DNA from: Strix aluco
Lineage: Eukaryota; Chordata; Aves; Strigiformes; Strigidae
Assembly (NCBI RefSeq): GCF_031877795.1
Contig: NC_133935.1
Coordinates: forward strand, 52,767,330-52,831,329
Reading direction: 5' to 3'
Length of the DNA: 64,000 bases
The translations under genes were made by a program, and so were the position numbers. The notes beneath the pieces were generated by a model that was given only the letters and a program-made list of their open reading frames with translations, did not search any database and had not been told where the DNA came from. Below are positions 51,301 to 64,000 of this stretch, piece by piece (positions within the stretch are counted from its first letter, which is position 1; each line of letters opens with the position of its first letter).

Positions 51301-52435
51301 TAACCTACAGCAGACATTACACTGTCACAAAGAAGAGACTGGATCATTGTATCTCACACCTCCTTTTTATCCCACAGAGTTAATAATAGCTTCCCTGTTG
51401 TTCCTTTATGATCATGATAGCCAATTTTAGCTCCGGTTAATAAAAGGTGAAGAGGAAAAAGATAATAAATACATGTTTGCTCCAAGAGGAAAAAAGTATT
51501 CGTTTTGTCAGAAACATTAAATCCAACTTCTCCAACATCCCATAACTGCTCAGGAGTTAAAGCAACTTTCTTCTGTAAAATCTGCACTTAGTATCCCTGA
51601 AACTGATCTCCTCCTAAAGCAGTCTAGCAAATTAATATACCTAGCTCTAATCTAAGCCTAACTAGTAATATTTGGGTAGTATAGGTAGTATACAGACAAG
51701 GGCAAAATCCATTAGCCACCAAAACAAAACATTTTAGATGAGTGGATATAAATGTTGACAAGGGAAGAGGCAGAAGAGGGAGGAATGAAGCAATGACAAG
51801 CAAAATGCCTTTTCAGAGCTCTGAGAGCTTATTATGGGCTGTGAAGAATAAAAAGAGATGGTAGAAAGCATAAAAACAGGCATATGTGATGATGTTCATG
51901 TGAAGGACATGGTATCAGACAAAAAAAAAAAAAAAAGGCACTTGAGTAAATAAAGGTCACCACCAGTGCTTTCAGCCAGTCATATGAATTCTATCATGTG
52001 CTTAAAGCTAGCGAACAAGCACTGCTCATACCTATGCTTTTATAGGCAAGCAGTGGGTGAGGAACGCTGCCTGCCCCTCCACCCAGGGAAGCCGCAGGGG
52101 AACAGTGACTGAAGCGTGTCCTGAGTGAAGCCATCAATCTCCCTTCTCTCTGTCAGATACAGAGATAGTCCTTTCCATACCCTGAGTCAGACTGTGCACA
52201 AGGATTTTTTCCTAAACTCCTTCTAGTTCCCCTGTGTAAATCGCATTTATATAAGCAGAGATCAAAGAATAGGGCTTACTGTAGTAAGAGCTGCATGTAT
52301 CTACTAACAAATAATAGGAGAGAAACAAGGCAAGAAGACACTTTTAAAACATCTGATATGCAACATTTTCTATTGTATAGGTCTCAGCACATTTGAACTT
52401 AATCAGGCAAATGAGAACTAGTGAATGAAAGAGAG

Positions 52436-52473
52436 AAAAGGAGGGAAGGAGGAAGGGAGGGAGGGAGGAAGGG
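52436..52473 (+). repeat. GGAA/GGGA tract with G-quadruplex motif
   Basis: G/A-only simple sequence; 52455-52473 has four GGG runs with loops of 1, 1 and 5 nt. Confidence 0.8.
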
Positions 52474-55400
52474 AAAGCAAGAAAAAAAAGGGGAAAAAGA
52501 TAGAAAGCAGCAAGCAAGCAACAAGGTCAAACTAAGAGCAAATGCTACAGACAAATAATGTATCTTGATATCATGCACCGTAGACTTCAGTCAGTCATGA
52601 TCAACCTGTTCAGACTTCTTGTACCAATGCTTCATTACTATTCTGCAGTTGTCAGCTGCCAGAATCAGCTATCAATACAACAGCTTGTCAAAGACTCTTC
52701 TGAGAAGGGGTTATGTTGTTCTCTTGTTTACAGAGACTCTGATTTTACTGAGAGTTTTAGTTGTATTTTTCTGCAACATTAGAGTAACTGTTTGCTTTTC
52801 TGCTTGCATTTTGTCTCCCTTGTCCTCAATGGGCCCCATCATCACTTGACTCAGCAGCCATTCGTTCCACAGTAAAAGAGGTGGTATGTGAAAAATCCGT
52901 CCCCAGTTGCTGTAGGATAGTAGGAATTTTTGGCACGTGTGTACTGCATGCCAGTTCCACACAGTAAGCCAAGGACTGCAAAAAGCTTTGCAAACTTGAG
53001 CAAATTCAGTCTTAATCCCTGACATCCCTGTGGGGTGATTGAGAAGTATCATCCACGTTCAGACAAGGGAAACATATAATAACAGGCTAAATAATTTAAG
53101 TCTTGTCCCAAATCAGTGGCAGAGCTGGGATGTGGACTAATGTCCAAGTAAGCTGTGAATGATGACTGAGGTTTTTAAGCACATGTGTTTTAGAAGCTCA
53201 TTAAGTAGTAAATGCAGATTAATTGTACTGTTTAATACTCGAGTTAGGAGCACAGGTGGGGTACAATGTTTGCTTTATAGGTTTGAATAGTCTGCTGCTC
53301 TAACTTACCCCTAATGAATGTTCATTACATTGCTGTATTTAAGATAAATGACTTGGTGGTAGCACTAGTAAAATATTGAACTGTATAGGAATTATACTCT
53401 TATAAAAGATCCTTGCTTAAAAGCTGCAAAAATTTCAGTTTTCTTATTTTTATTAACAGCTCTTTAATGAGTTTCAAGCCAGATGGCAGGAAGCGGTTAT
53501 CACCTCATCAAATGGTATTGCCTCACCAACTTCTACAAGCCATGGTCATTATCTTGCGAATGAAATACAGTATTTGAAGAAAAAAATATCTTGCTAGTTT
53601 TGTGACAAGGTTTTGCTCTAACTTGGGATTTTTTTGTGGAGAAAGGGGGGATGCGGGAAGACTCTGACTGAAGGGATCAAGAGAGCTTGTCCTCTGCTTT
53701 TAGCTCTAACTGCTTAGTTCTGGAGGCAAAGTAGCTCCTAATGAGCTGTGGTACCCAGCCTGGCTAATCATCCTGAAAGAGGAAAATAGTCTCCATTTTG
53801 TCCCAATGTCTGTATTCAGAGACTGAGGTGATAATGTCATAAATGAAACCCAGGTAGATGAAAGATACACACAGAATCTGACTTTGCTACTTTTTTTCCA
53901 CTAGGGTCTAACCTGCAGGACAAATACAACCTGTGTGAGATCAAAACTGCTAAAATGTGCCCAGGCTATCTAGCATTTTAGAAAGCTTACGATTTTTGTA
54001 AAGTTTCTCCAACAGGCTTGAATCACAGGGCCATGTCTGTTAATGCTTTCTAGGCTTTTATGTGACAATAAAATAAATTATATATATTACATTGTATTTA
54101 TGGGGTTTATGTTAGGATTTATTATTTTTGCTAAAAGTCTAAGCAAATCTTTGGAAAAAAAAATCACCAGCCTTACTTAATTTTAAAGCCTATTTCACTT
54201 CGGTCTTTAATAGCACAATATCCAACAATATTAAAATATATTACTACAGGTATTTTAAGAATAAAGCTGTATCTTATTGAGAAAAAACAAATGTGGGTGG
54301 TTTTTTTTATTGAAGAGGAGATGAAGGAACTAGTTATAAATATTCGCATCTATGAAACAAACATGGAGTTATTCAACCTATCCATAATTTACAGTTAAGA
54401 ATCAATATTGTAGGATACTTGTCATCCCACTGAAGCAGTAACAAGACAAGTATGTGCTTGAAGACAGTGTGGGAAGGTAATAGTCCCTCACACATCCAAA
54501 GCAGGCATATTAATACCATTCTTCCAAATGCCTCAGAGGTTTGCAGAGGCAGGCTCCATGGAGGGAAGCAGATGGGAGGGTAAGGCACATGTTGTAAAAT
54601 AAAAATAAATGAACAATCCCAATAACTTTCTTTCTTCTTAAGAGTCTGGCGTTGTAATGGGCTGATTCTTAGTAACATCATAAGCTGAGCAGGTAATAGG
54701 ATGTAAAAGCAAAAACTGTTTCCTGAGTTAAACAAGGATGGTTACAGATGTGAGTTCCTGATGGCTGTGGGAATAATTAAAGGTCTAATTCTCTTTTACC
54801 AAGACAGGAATAAAGGCATGTGTCATGTAATTCCTTCTTCCTGCTTGAGGACTCAAAATAGGATTACTGAGACAGAAGTGAGCCCAGTAAGATATTGCTA
54901 TATAAAACGCAAAAATGTATAAATTATGCTGTGAGAGTGTAATTAAAATGCCATTTCCACTAAGGCCCTATTTCATTATGGTTTAAACAGAGGTTGAGGC
55001 TAAAAGCTATTACTAAGTCAGTAACTAAAGTCAGTTTTTCACAGAACTGGAACCGCCATCTGAAAACATTATATCAAAACTATATTGGAATTGTTACATC
55101 AGTGAGATCAGATTTTGAGCACTGCTGAGTCAGTAGTGAGATGACTAACATGATTTGTCAAAACTAATATTAATATTAACGCAGCATTTATAATTCATTG
55201 GAGTTTTGTTTGGGTAGTTGGATATTTTGTTGGGTTTTTTTTTTAACCTCATATGTTGTGCTGCCACATTCTCCTGGGAAACTGTAATCTGTATTCACAA
55301 TCACAGTCATGGGTTGGACTTCCATTCATCATGTCTTCTGTTATTACCTTTTTTCATTGACTTTAAGGGAAACCTAAATGACTGACTTACTCTGGATGAC

Positions 55401-57500
55401 TAAATGTCTACATGACTAAAGTTAAATGAAATGAATTCCAACCAAAGTGATTTCAATTCTGTTTTAATTACTCCAAAAAAGCAGTCAATAGAATATTTAG
55501 CCTAAAGATGTTGTCACTCCACCCAAATTGAAGTGCACTGAAATGAAATGTTGATGACTAAATTGAAAATGCCAGTGAACCAGTCTGAAGAACTAATCAG
55601 TTTTAACAATGAGCTGATTGAGGTTGATGAAAAATTCTGCATACCTGGAAAAAAATAAACTGTCAAACTAATCAACCTTTCAAAAACACCCCAACCAAAA
55701 CTTTGTTGTGCCATTGAAGAATTAGTTTTAATAAGTCTATCTAAACCCATCCTTTACAACTCAAATTGTTGGCTGCCCACACTGCAAGAATATTGATCCA
55801 CTTATTAATTAATTTCTAACCACTCGTACCATCCTTTAAATTCTAGTACTACTCCCTCATATTTAACTATGATAGTTACCAGCTTTACAACATGTTTTAT
55901 AAGCTTACTATTTTAACTCTGTATAGACCAATTTTGAACAGTGTTTGGTAATATAAGCTTTTTCAGTACATCAGCACACTCATCTTCTTTAAAATTCACA
56001 TTGATTGAATGTTATAAAAAAGAATACCCAGAATAATGGAAGTCATGTAAATCTGGAGCTGTATGATACATATTTTTAAGAGTTCTGACGTTTGGCAGAA
56101 GGGGAGTTATATTTTCACTTATTTGTTATATTTTATAAATGGAAGAACTAAGGTTTCAAGTCAGTGTTAATGGAATTGTCTGCACAGCTGCTGCACGTTG
56201 CTTGAAAAATAGATAGCACAATCTTTTCAATGCAGCAGATTTTCCATTATCAGTAATAACAGATATTCATTTCAATATCATTCTCTCAATACTAAGGTGC
56301 AGAAAACAATATCAATGGGAAAAGATAGTCTATTCTTAGGCTGTGCTATTAGTTAAGGTTTTCAAAATCAAAATTCCTATCTTTTTACATAAACATATAA
56401 TTTGGAAACAGCAATATTTAATTCATTTATTGCTGAAGATAATATTCACATCCATCAGCTTAATGTTTGATGTTATGAAGATGCAATAGAATCCAATGCA
56501 AAATCTGCTGACATTAATTTCTGTAAACTTTATCAAAGTTACTCTGTGCTCTTGAGATTAGAATCTAACCCCTGGCTGTCTTCTCTACTTCAGTATTATG
56601 GCCCAGTGTACTTTCTGTATATGTCCTACCACTCACCTAAATCCTGGCCTGGAAGCATCATCTCACACATACTGGGAAAATATTTTTCTTCTATTCTCGT
56701 GCAGCACATGACTCCCATGGGTGGAAATAGTTACTAATGCTTAAGTCTCAGTGACAACTACTTAGATTATGTAATAGGAAGTAAACTGATCTGGATTCTG
56801 TTCCTAAGAGCATATGACTGGAAACACATAACAGGCCAAGGCTGGAAAATAAATCCAGGCTGCAAAAGCTTATAGAGGGTTCACATTTCATTTATTCCTG
56901 CCAGTTCGGAAATTGTTACTGGTTTAAGAAATATTTTCTATATTATTAATAAAATGGAAAAAGCTAGGAACACTTCTGATGACATACTTTAAGAAGTGTG
57001 AACTGGGAAATCTAATGAATTATTAATTATCTGTTAGCAAAGCTACAATTAACTTATGTAGTATATAGAAAATTACAAGACAGAAAGGCAATGGGCAGAA
57101 CCACCAAAACTTGCAATGAGGAAAATAGCTTTTAAAAGAAATTACTTGGGAAGCATTGTATCTTGGAAAAGCCAGAATAGTTTCTGCAGCTGTAGGTATC
57201 CAGTCTAAAAAACTCCCCAGGATTTAGGTCATAAGTAAGAAGCTATTTGGTTAATGTAGATTTTAAAAGCTGTGTGAGAGTAGAGGAAGCAAGCCATCTC
57301 TTTGTATGAAATAGAGTTAAAAACATACAGATAATTCAGACTGGAATATCCAATTGATACAGCCCATAAAGGCTTGATGTGTGAGTCCTTTCTGCCAGTG
57401 AAAGTTAAAATGTAAGCCACTGATTCCAAGCACTATATATCCAAAAGACAAATTAATCCAGAGGTCCTTCCAGAATCACTAAAACATATTAGGTTAGTAG

Positions 57501-57618
57501 AAAGGAAGAAAGGAAAGGAAGGAAGGAAAGGAAGGAAGGAAAGGAAGGGAAGGAAGGAAGGAAGGAAGGAAGGAAGGAAGGAAGGAAGGAAGGAAGGAAG
57601 GAAGGAAGGAAGGAAGGG
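57501..57618 (+). repeat. (GGAA)n tetranucleotide microsatellite
   Basis: Imperfect at the left (GAAA/GGAAA variants), then a pure (GGAA)n run from about 57549 to 57615. The Ser/Leu/Pro-rich frames on the other strand are artefacts of it. Tandem GGAA is a potential ETS-family binding array. Confidence 0.97.
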
Positions 57619-60343
57619 CAAACAAATGAACTTCATCTGCCTTAACAGAATTTAACAGAGATGAAAACTTTTTATACATTCATAAAAAACATTTTTAGAA
57701 CTGAATCAGTGTGGCTTCATAAAATGAAGTAGAAGAATTCTAAAAATGTCAACATTTTTCTCACAGACATAGTCTACCTGAGAGTTTTCTTGGGCCAGAG
57801 ACATTGATTTTCATTTTATTAATCTCGTAACTGGTGAAACCCATGGCTCTGAAAAAGCAAAACATGACAGCAAGGTATGCTTCTCACTCCAACTGTCTCC
57901 AGTTCCAGGCAGATAGATAAGTCATGCAGATATGCTAATACAGTGCTCATATTTGTGGCCATGCAGAGGCCATCCTTGCACATGCATTTGCCATTTCTTA
58001 AGTACAGAAATCAGATTTTAATAGCACCTTGAGGACTGCGGAGGGGAAGGTAACACCACTAACCACCTAGCATTAAAGTAGACAGCTTTGTCCAGTGCAC
58101 TCAAATTTCAGCCTTATGCTCATATTTATGCTGGTAAAAGATTGTAAAAGAAGGTCTATTCTTATTTGATAGCACATAACTTTGAGAGACAGCTAGAAAA
58201 TAGGGAGGTATATATTTACATGGGACAGTGTAGTGCTACGCAGATACTCATATCTCTTGATGGCTAAACATGGCTAGTAGGAGCAGAATAGCTATCTTAG
58301 CTCAGTATTCCATCAAGGCAGCTTAGCTCTACTCGGGTGTCAGGCCTTGTGCTACATAAAATAAGTACATGTATGATGATTATTTGTCCAGTCTGGAACA
58401 TGAAGATAAAAAGTTCATTTGAAGTATGTACCAAAACTGATATAATTTAGGCAATGGCAATGTTTTAGCATAAACAAATACAGGGAAGGAAGAAGTTATG
58501 ATTGTATTTGATTTCCATGGGAAGGAAGAGGATGTTTAATTACAAACTTACTATGTACTTTGTCCAAGTGTTAATGAGGTGACCTGCTGATATATATATA
58601 CAAAACAACTTTAAAGACCAAGAGGGTTTAATCAAATTCTGATGTGTACTCCTCCACCCATTGTGAGAAATTGGACATGGGGAGATCAAAAAAGTTCTCT
58701 TGTCTGTTATGGAGAACACTTTTTCCTAACACAGTTCACAACACCCAAGGAGTACAACATACTGCTGTACCTCTCAGAGAGTAGTTCTACAATGCTACAG
58801 CGAAACCAATCTTTGACTAATTTGCAACAAGCTTTAGAATTCATCATGAGTTTAATGTAAATCACATTGTTTATACATTTATCATTTACAACTTTTTCAT
58901 TCTGCCATTTACTAAATCCCCACAGAATGTCCAGAATATACGTGTGAGGCCTATGGTTCTGCTCTGGCACAGTGGCACTGAAAAATTGTTTAGTGCTTGT
59001 CAATACACGCAAAGAGATGAACAGATGACCAACCACTGAAGGATGCAAGAGAAGTACTACATAATTCTGAAACCCCTCCCCTCTCATGCTGACATCGGGA
59101 ATTTCAGAAGAATCTAGAAATAATTTTTTTTCCATATTTTTTCATATTTTCCATATTTGAATCTCCCATTATAGACTTTCCATTTAATCCCAGCACTATG
59201 CATTTATCTTGTATAACATCCATTTCCCCAGCTTACAGTGGGGCACATAAGCCTTCTGGAACATAAGCCATTTGACCAGAACTTACCAGCTATCTTACCC
59301 TGGTATGAAAGTGCTCCTTTCAGACATTAAGACAATAGGAACTCCTTTTCTTACTACAAACAGATGATCCAAGTAGGCCACTGTCTGGGTTGCAGGCCCA
59401 AACAGAACACCTGAAAACTTAAGTAAGAAGTTTTAACTGTAAAACTTCTCCCATGTACCAAAGTGCTTTGCTCTACATAACCCTTCTTTGCCAAAACCAC
59501 ACCAAAGTAAACACTCACAAGCATTAGCTTTTACATTTCTGTATCATCACAAGAAAAGCTTTACTCTTCAGATTGTTCTTCTGTGAACTAACACTCATTA
59601 TTCTCATTATTAAGAATCTAGATCAAAATAATTCAAATCCTCAAAATTTCACTATAATAGTTGCAATAGAAACAGCAGTACAGTTTACATAAATATACAG
59701 CAAATGAGACAAGAAATATAAAGATCTCTGTGGTATTTGCATCCTTCCAATTAGCAAAAGGGCACTGTAAAAATATTCACAGAAGCAACTACTTAAAACG
59801 TATGTATCTGGAAGCTTAATAAATCAAGAGCAAGCCATATCGAAGGTAGGGCAATGTGTGCATCAATCTAAGCAATGACGCTGTTGTCCATTTCCGGACA
59901 GAAGTTTAACCAGTTCAGAGGCAAAGAACTGAGTTGTGTTTTTTCTCATGAAAAGTAGATACATACATTCGGTTGTTATTATATAGTTTCTACTGAAGGC
60001 CAACTTACACATAAAATCAAGAGTTTAGCCAAACCTTCTACATGTAAAATTGTTCATAATGTGTAAAAACATGTACAGCACACTCCACATATCATTTTGT
60101 CTTGATAACAAGACAGGGAATCAGCAGTGGAGTTTTGTAAATCTCAAGGTTTTTCCTTGAGGAAGCAATGCAATGCTAGGATTCACAGCCCAAGAGCATT
60201 ATAGTCCACTGAAGATTACTCTTTCAGTCTTCAAGACAATAATACTTTGTGAACAAAACACTCAGCTCTGGAGTTTAAATATTTTTCTAAAACCTTTAAA
60301 TACATGTCTTTTACTCATTTCTACTGAAGTCTTAAACTGTTAT

Positions 60344-60393
60344 CCTACCTATAGGTAGGTATACCCATAGGTATGCATAGACTATGCATAGAC
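60344..60393. repeat. 16-bp perfect palindrome plus 11-bp tandem duplication
   Basis: CCTACCTATAGGTAGG (60344-60359) is a perfect palindrome without loop. TATGCATAGAC is duplicated head to tail at 60372-60382 and 60383-60393. Confidence 0.9.
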
Positions 60394-60690
60394 TTCTTAT
60401 ACACAGACTTTCACATACAGCCCAACTGACTTCAAAGGGGCTTAGAAGGATTTGAACTACAAATCTATATTTCTAAATGTCATTTATCTAGATTCTTTCT
60501 CAGTCAATAGCTGCAGATGAAACAACCACCACCTTCTGGGATGACTGGATTTAAATAAGAATTTTTTTTTTTCTTTACAGATTCTTCTCCAAACACACTT
60601 TTCAATATTTCACTTTTTTCTCAAAATATTACTGGATGTACTGCCAGGTGTTCCTGAGGGGATATTGTACTTGTTTTAATCTGTTTGATT

Positions 60691-60711
60691 AGTATTATTA
60701 TTAATAATACT
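60691..60711. repeat. AT-rich palindrome, 10-bp arms
   Basis: AGTATTATTA and its exact reverse complement flank a single T; partial copies of the arm follow to about 60722. Confidence 0.85.
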
Positions 60712-63700
60712 ATTAGTATTATTTTTCCCTTTTCATGATATTTTGCACTTTGTATATTAAACATAGAATTTGTGTTTTTTTTTTTTTTTCCCCTGTCAGT
60801 TATGTAGGGTGAGATTCATCTTTTCAGTCAACAAAATGTTTATACTAGGAGACAAAGGTTGGGTAAAATGAATTCTTAATTAATTCCAAATAAATCTGTG
60901 TGGCTTTCATGCACAGAAAGAGCATGGGTGGTTTCTTTCTCTCATTCCTAGTATAATTTACTGATTCAAAAACTATGTCCGTAAAATGCTGCATACATTT
61001 ATTGCACCATTTACACGATAAAAGAAGCATATGATGGAAAAACATACCTAAGTTGTGGTTTTGTGCCTGTGGATCTCAGAAAATGGTACAGTGTGTTGTA
61101 GGTGGTAGCACCTATGAAATGAAATTTGAATGCACAGATTTTTTCAGCTGCCCTTTGCAGGGAAATGTGTGATTGGCCCCTGCAGAATAAAGCTGACTGT
61201 TAAAAGATGCACCACTGATAAACCCTGAATTTTTAGGAAGTGAAAAGGGACAGTAACAGAATGTATCTGTTCAGGTTTCTTCAGCAAATATCAGAGTGCA
61301 AAAGGATGAAGCAAATAGTGTTGTTTTCATCTCCAAAATGTGAGTAAAGCTATGACTCATCTTCTTTGCAAAACAAAATAGGACTTTGAGGAGGAGCGCA
61401 TGAGATGTTGTCTAGCTCTGGCTATTTATGAATTTTTCAACTGGCTCTAGGTTCTATCTGTTATGCATCAGACCTAAACCTGCCTTGTAGAGTTAGCTGC
61501 TTTCTGTAGAGTCATGCATACATTTGCCATACATACACATTACAAAATATCCATTATTACCTATGATAGCTGTGCATATTTTAAATGGTAAATTAACACA
61601 AAGTACTGTTTAATTTTCCATCAATCAAAGGAAAATCTTAATCTTTTCCAGCACCATCCCTAAATAAGACTATTGTAGGATTTTTTCATATGCTAGTTCA
61701 TAGATTTTTTTAGAATTATTTAAATGAAAACAACATATTAATGCAAAGATGATGTACAAATGCTGTACATAAATGAACAAAATATCTTCTATATGTACAC
61801 TCCTTCAGTCATATTTCTGGAAGAGACAGAGTGGGGGTTCTATACATTATAATCTGCCAATTCAGTAAAACAGCAGAAAAACAATAGAATGAAAAAGTCT
61901 GATTTTGCATGATAGCAAACTTTTATGTACTTTTGACACTTTTCACATCCCACATTTGAACATGCAGGTGGTGGTTTCTAACAAGTGGATTTTTCTGTAT
62001 CTATCTCCTGCAAATTTAAGCATAAACGCTCACCCAGAAAAAAAGCTCCCTCAAATTTCATTTGGATTTGTCAATTAATTCTGAGCTGGAAAGCTGGCTC
62101 AAAAAATCAGTCCCATAAAAATAAAAGATTAAAGCTATTTTAAATAGAACAGGTACTAAAATTCTTTAATTGTTCTTAGGTATAAAATAAATAGATCAAA
62201 GTTCTGCACTCAGAATACTTGTTTGGTTATACTGAACTTGTACTATCAGAGCAGCCAAACATAAAGATACAATATAGTTCTTAATAAGAGAATTTGACCA
62301 AAATTGTGACTAGAAGCAGTGAAAGAAAACATAAATGAATGTACAAACAAACCAGCACTTCTGTCATATAAAGTTGTTTACCTTATATGATCCAGAAAAA
62401 AAAAAAACCCCAAACATATAAAGCAAACTCCTTTGAGGCACGTAGGATAAAATTACATGTAAAATAGATACTAAAGCAATACTTTGGTAGACTCAAGGAT
62501 AAGACTGAATGGTTACTCACTACTTAATGTATATCTCATGCGTTTCAGACCAGTGGCTGGATCACCTAACATAAACTGTGCTTTTATAAATGCTCCTGTT
62601 TATCTTGATTTCTTAAAAGACCAAGAAAAAACCCTCTTGAAGAATATATTATACCTATCTGCATATTTCATTGTTATGGGTTGGTCCTAAGTGTTGTAAA
62701 AGGCTATTCTGACCATTGCCTGAGCTGTGAATCACCCACATTCACCTTCTTCAAAGTTTTCATATCATTCACTGAAATTCACTGTATTTTGGCTTCTGCA
62801 TGAGGAACATTTCCAAGGTTCATTAGACAAATACTTTAATACAACTACTCTAGAATTATTTCCATTTTTTAAAAAAAATCTAATAATAGCATAATTATTT
62901 ACAAGTTAACACAATTTGAAGGAAAAATTTTACAAACGGTATCTTTCTATAAAAACCTAAAAAAGTGAAATAGGACAATATTCTTTGTGACTAATGCTTA
63001 TATAATGCCTAGAAATCATTCAAAATTGTGAAAATTACTTAGAAATAGTAATGATGTTGACATGAGCTGAACTATAAGGTTGTACTTGGGCCTCCTCCAT
63101 AATCACATCAGGAAAAAGTAATTCAGAGTTACAGATTTCACATACACTATATATCTATAAGTCTTTATGATGAAGACATGCATAGCTACACCTTACTTTA
63201 AGAAAATTATTTATTTTGTCTGTTAACAGAGAAAAGCACTGGTTTATTTGCTCCAGTATATAATACGTACCTGTGAAATAATGTAATATTACTCTACTGT
63301 TTGCTGCCAAGTAACTACAAAATCATTGTTAATTGCCAATAAAACACTTCAAATAAAGTGCTTATTTAAGCAAAGAAAAGATGGCTCTAGGGCATATTTT
63401 CACCATGGGACTGACATAAAATAGCCACTATACAATCTGAGATGGAGTCTTTATCCTTACAAGGAAAGATATATTTTATCAACAAACCACTATCCAAAAT
63501 AGTATTATTATGTGCATGACAGAATATTACACTTCAGAGAAGAATGCAACATACAGATAAATTTAAAAATAATATCTGGTTGTAGATTTTTCTTTCTTCT
63601 GGATATCAATGCTGAGTAGCTGAATGTGAAAAACACGCAGCCCTTCTGAAGTATGATGTTTATTTTACAAATAGGTTGACATACCCAGGACAGGAAACAT

Positions 63701-64000
63701 GAAGCTGAGAGATGTATTAAGTCTTTCAAGATGTACATTAGCTCTTTCACCCTGGAGCATACTTTCACTCCAGTATGAGTTGATTGATATGTGTCATTGA
63801 CTGACACATTTAATTCCTCCTTTTTTGCAATTTCTTGTTTTCAGTAGATGCCAGTGTATTTATTCTTTCATCTTAATGATTAATTTTTCATGATCTATAG
63901 TCACTATGTGAGTGTACCAATAATGTTAAGTATACACCTGACTATTTTTAACTCTGCCTCACATGGAAGCATAGTCTTCCAGTCAAGGCAATGACTTAGG

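Larger units (their letters stand above)
48653..64000. other. Upstream region of SLC16A7: 5' intron(s) and possibly promoter or flank, no coding exon seen
   Basis: The first coding exon begins with a splice acceptor, so this stretch contains intron and perhaps non-coding 5' exons. I see no recognisable protein, RNA gene or transposon. It holds simple repeats (52436-52473, 57501-57618, 51921-51936) and a GC-richer patch near 51060-51300. The longest open frame, 58707-59135 on the minus strand (142 codons), is not recognisable. Confidence 0.7.

Noticed and set aside
53899..53909. Possible second CTCF site (CCACTAGGGTC)
   Set aside because: Diverges from the core after the first eight bases, lacking the GGC block.
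57433..57679. Phe/Leu/Pro/Ser-repeat frames
   Set aside because: Translation of the reverse complement of the (GGAA)n microsatellite.
58707..59135. 142-codon open frame on the minus strand, longest non-SLC16A7 frame
   Set aside because: No recognisable domain, no splice context, and an overlapping frame on the other strand; consistent with chance in a 64 kb window.
1..64000. CRISPR arrays, operons, phage, tRNA or rRNA genes
   Set aside because: None seen; the sequence is a vertebrate split-gene locus.

Overview
The window is vertebrate, most likely avian, nuclear DNA. Three things point there. A split gene with canonical GT-AG introns runs across it. A 5'-truncated CR1 LINE is present whose 3' end carries the tandem TGATTCTG octamers typical of archosaur CR1 elements. 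The flanks are AT-rich, with few recognisable interspersed repeats and many simple repeats. No bacterial, phage or organellar feature is seen.

The only protein-coding gene I can support is SLC16A7 (monocarboxylate transporter 2, MCT2), on the minus strand. Its complete coding sequence can be assembled from four coding exons: 48623-48410, 25073-24930, 22597-21785 and 19155-18884. Together they give 1,443 nt, a 480-residue protein plus stop, close to the roughly 478 residues of the human protein. All three introns are phase 1, split a glycine codon, and start with the same donor context (GGAG/GTAAGA). The protein keeps the MCT signature motifs, the transport-critical Lys, Arg and Asp/Arg residues, 12 predicted membrane segments and a C-terminal ETNI tail.

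Layout by region: 1-18260 is the downstream flank, possibly including more distal 3'UTR, with simple repeats, a 14-bp perfect hairpin, a G-quadruplex motif and paired octamers. 18261-18883 is the proposed minimal 3'UTR. 18884-25073 holds coding exons 4, 3 and 2, with a perfect CTCF core in the last intron, a CR1 in the middle intron, and a compound pentanucleotide microsatellite 24 nt from the exon 2 donor. 25074-48409 is a 23.3 kb intron with long simple repeats and a ZNF143-like motif. 48410-48652 is the first coding exon. 48653-64000 is upstream intron, 5'UTR or flank without a recognisable coding exon. A GC-richer patch near 51.1-51.3 kb is a weak candidate for a non-coding 5' exon or promoter.

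I did not find a previously undescribed biological system. The points most worth a second look are the ATTCT-type microsatellite beside the exon 2 splice donor, the intronic CTCF core, the ZNF143/THAP11-like site, and the conserved PDZ-ligand-like C terminus.
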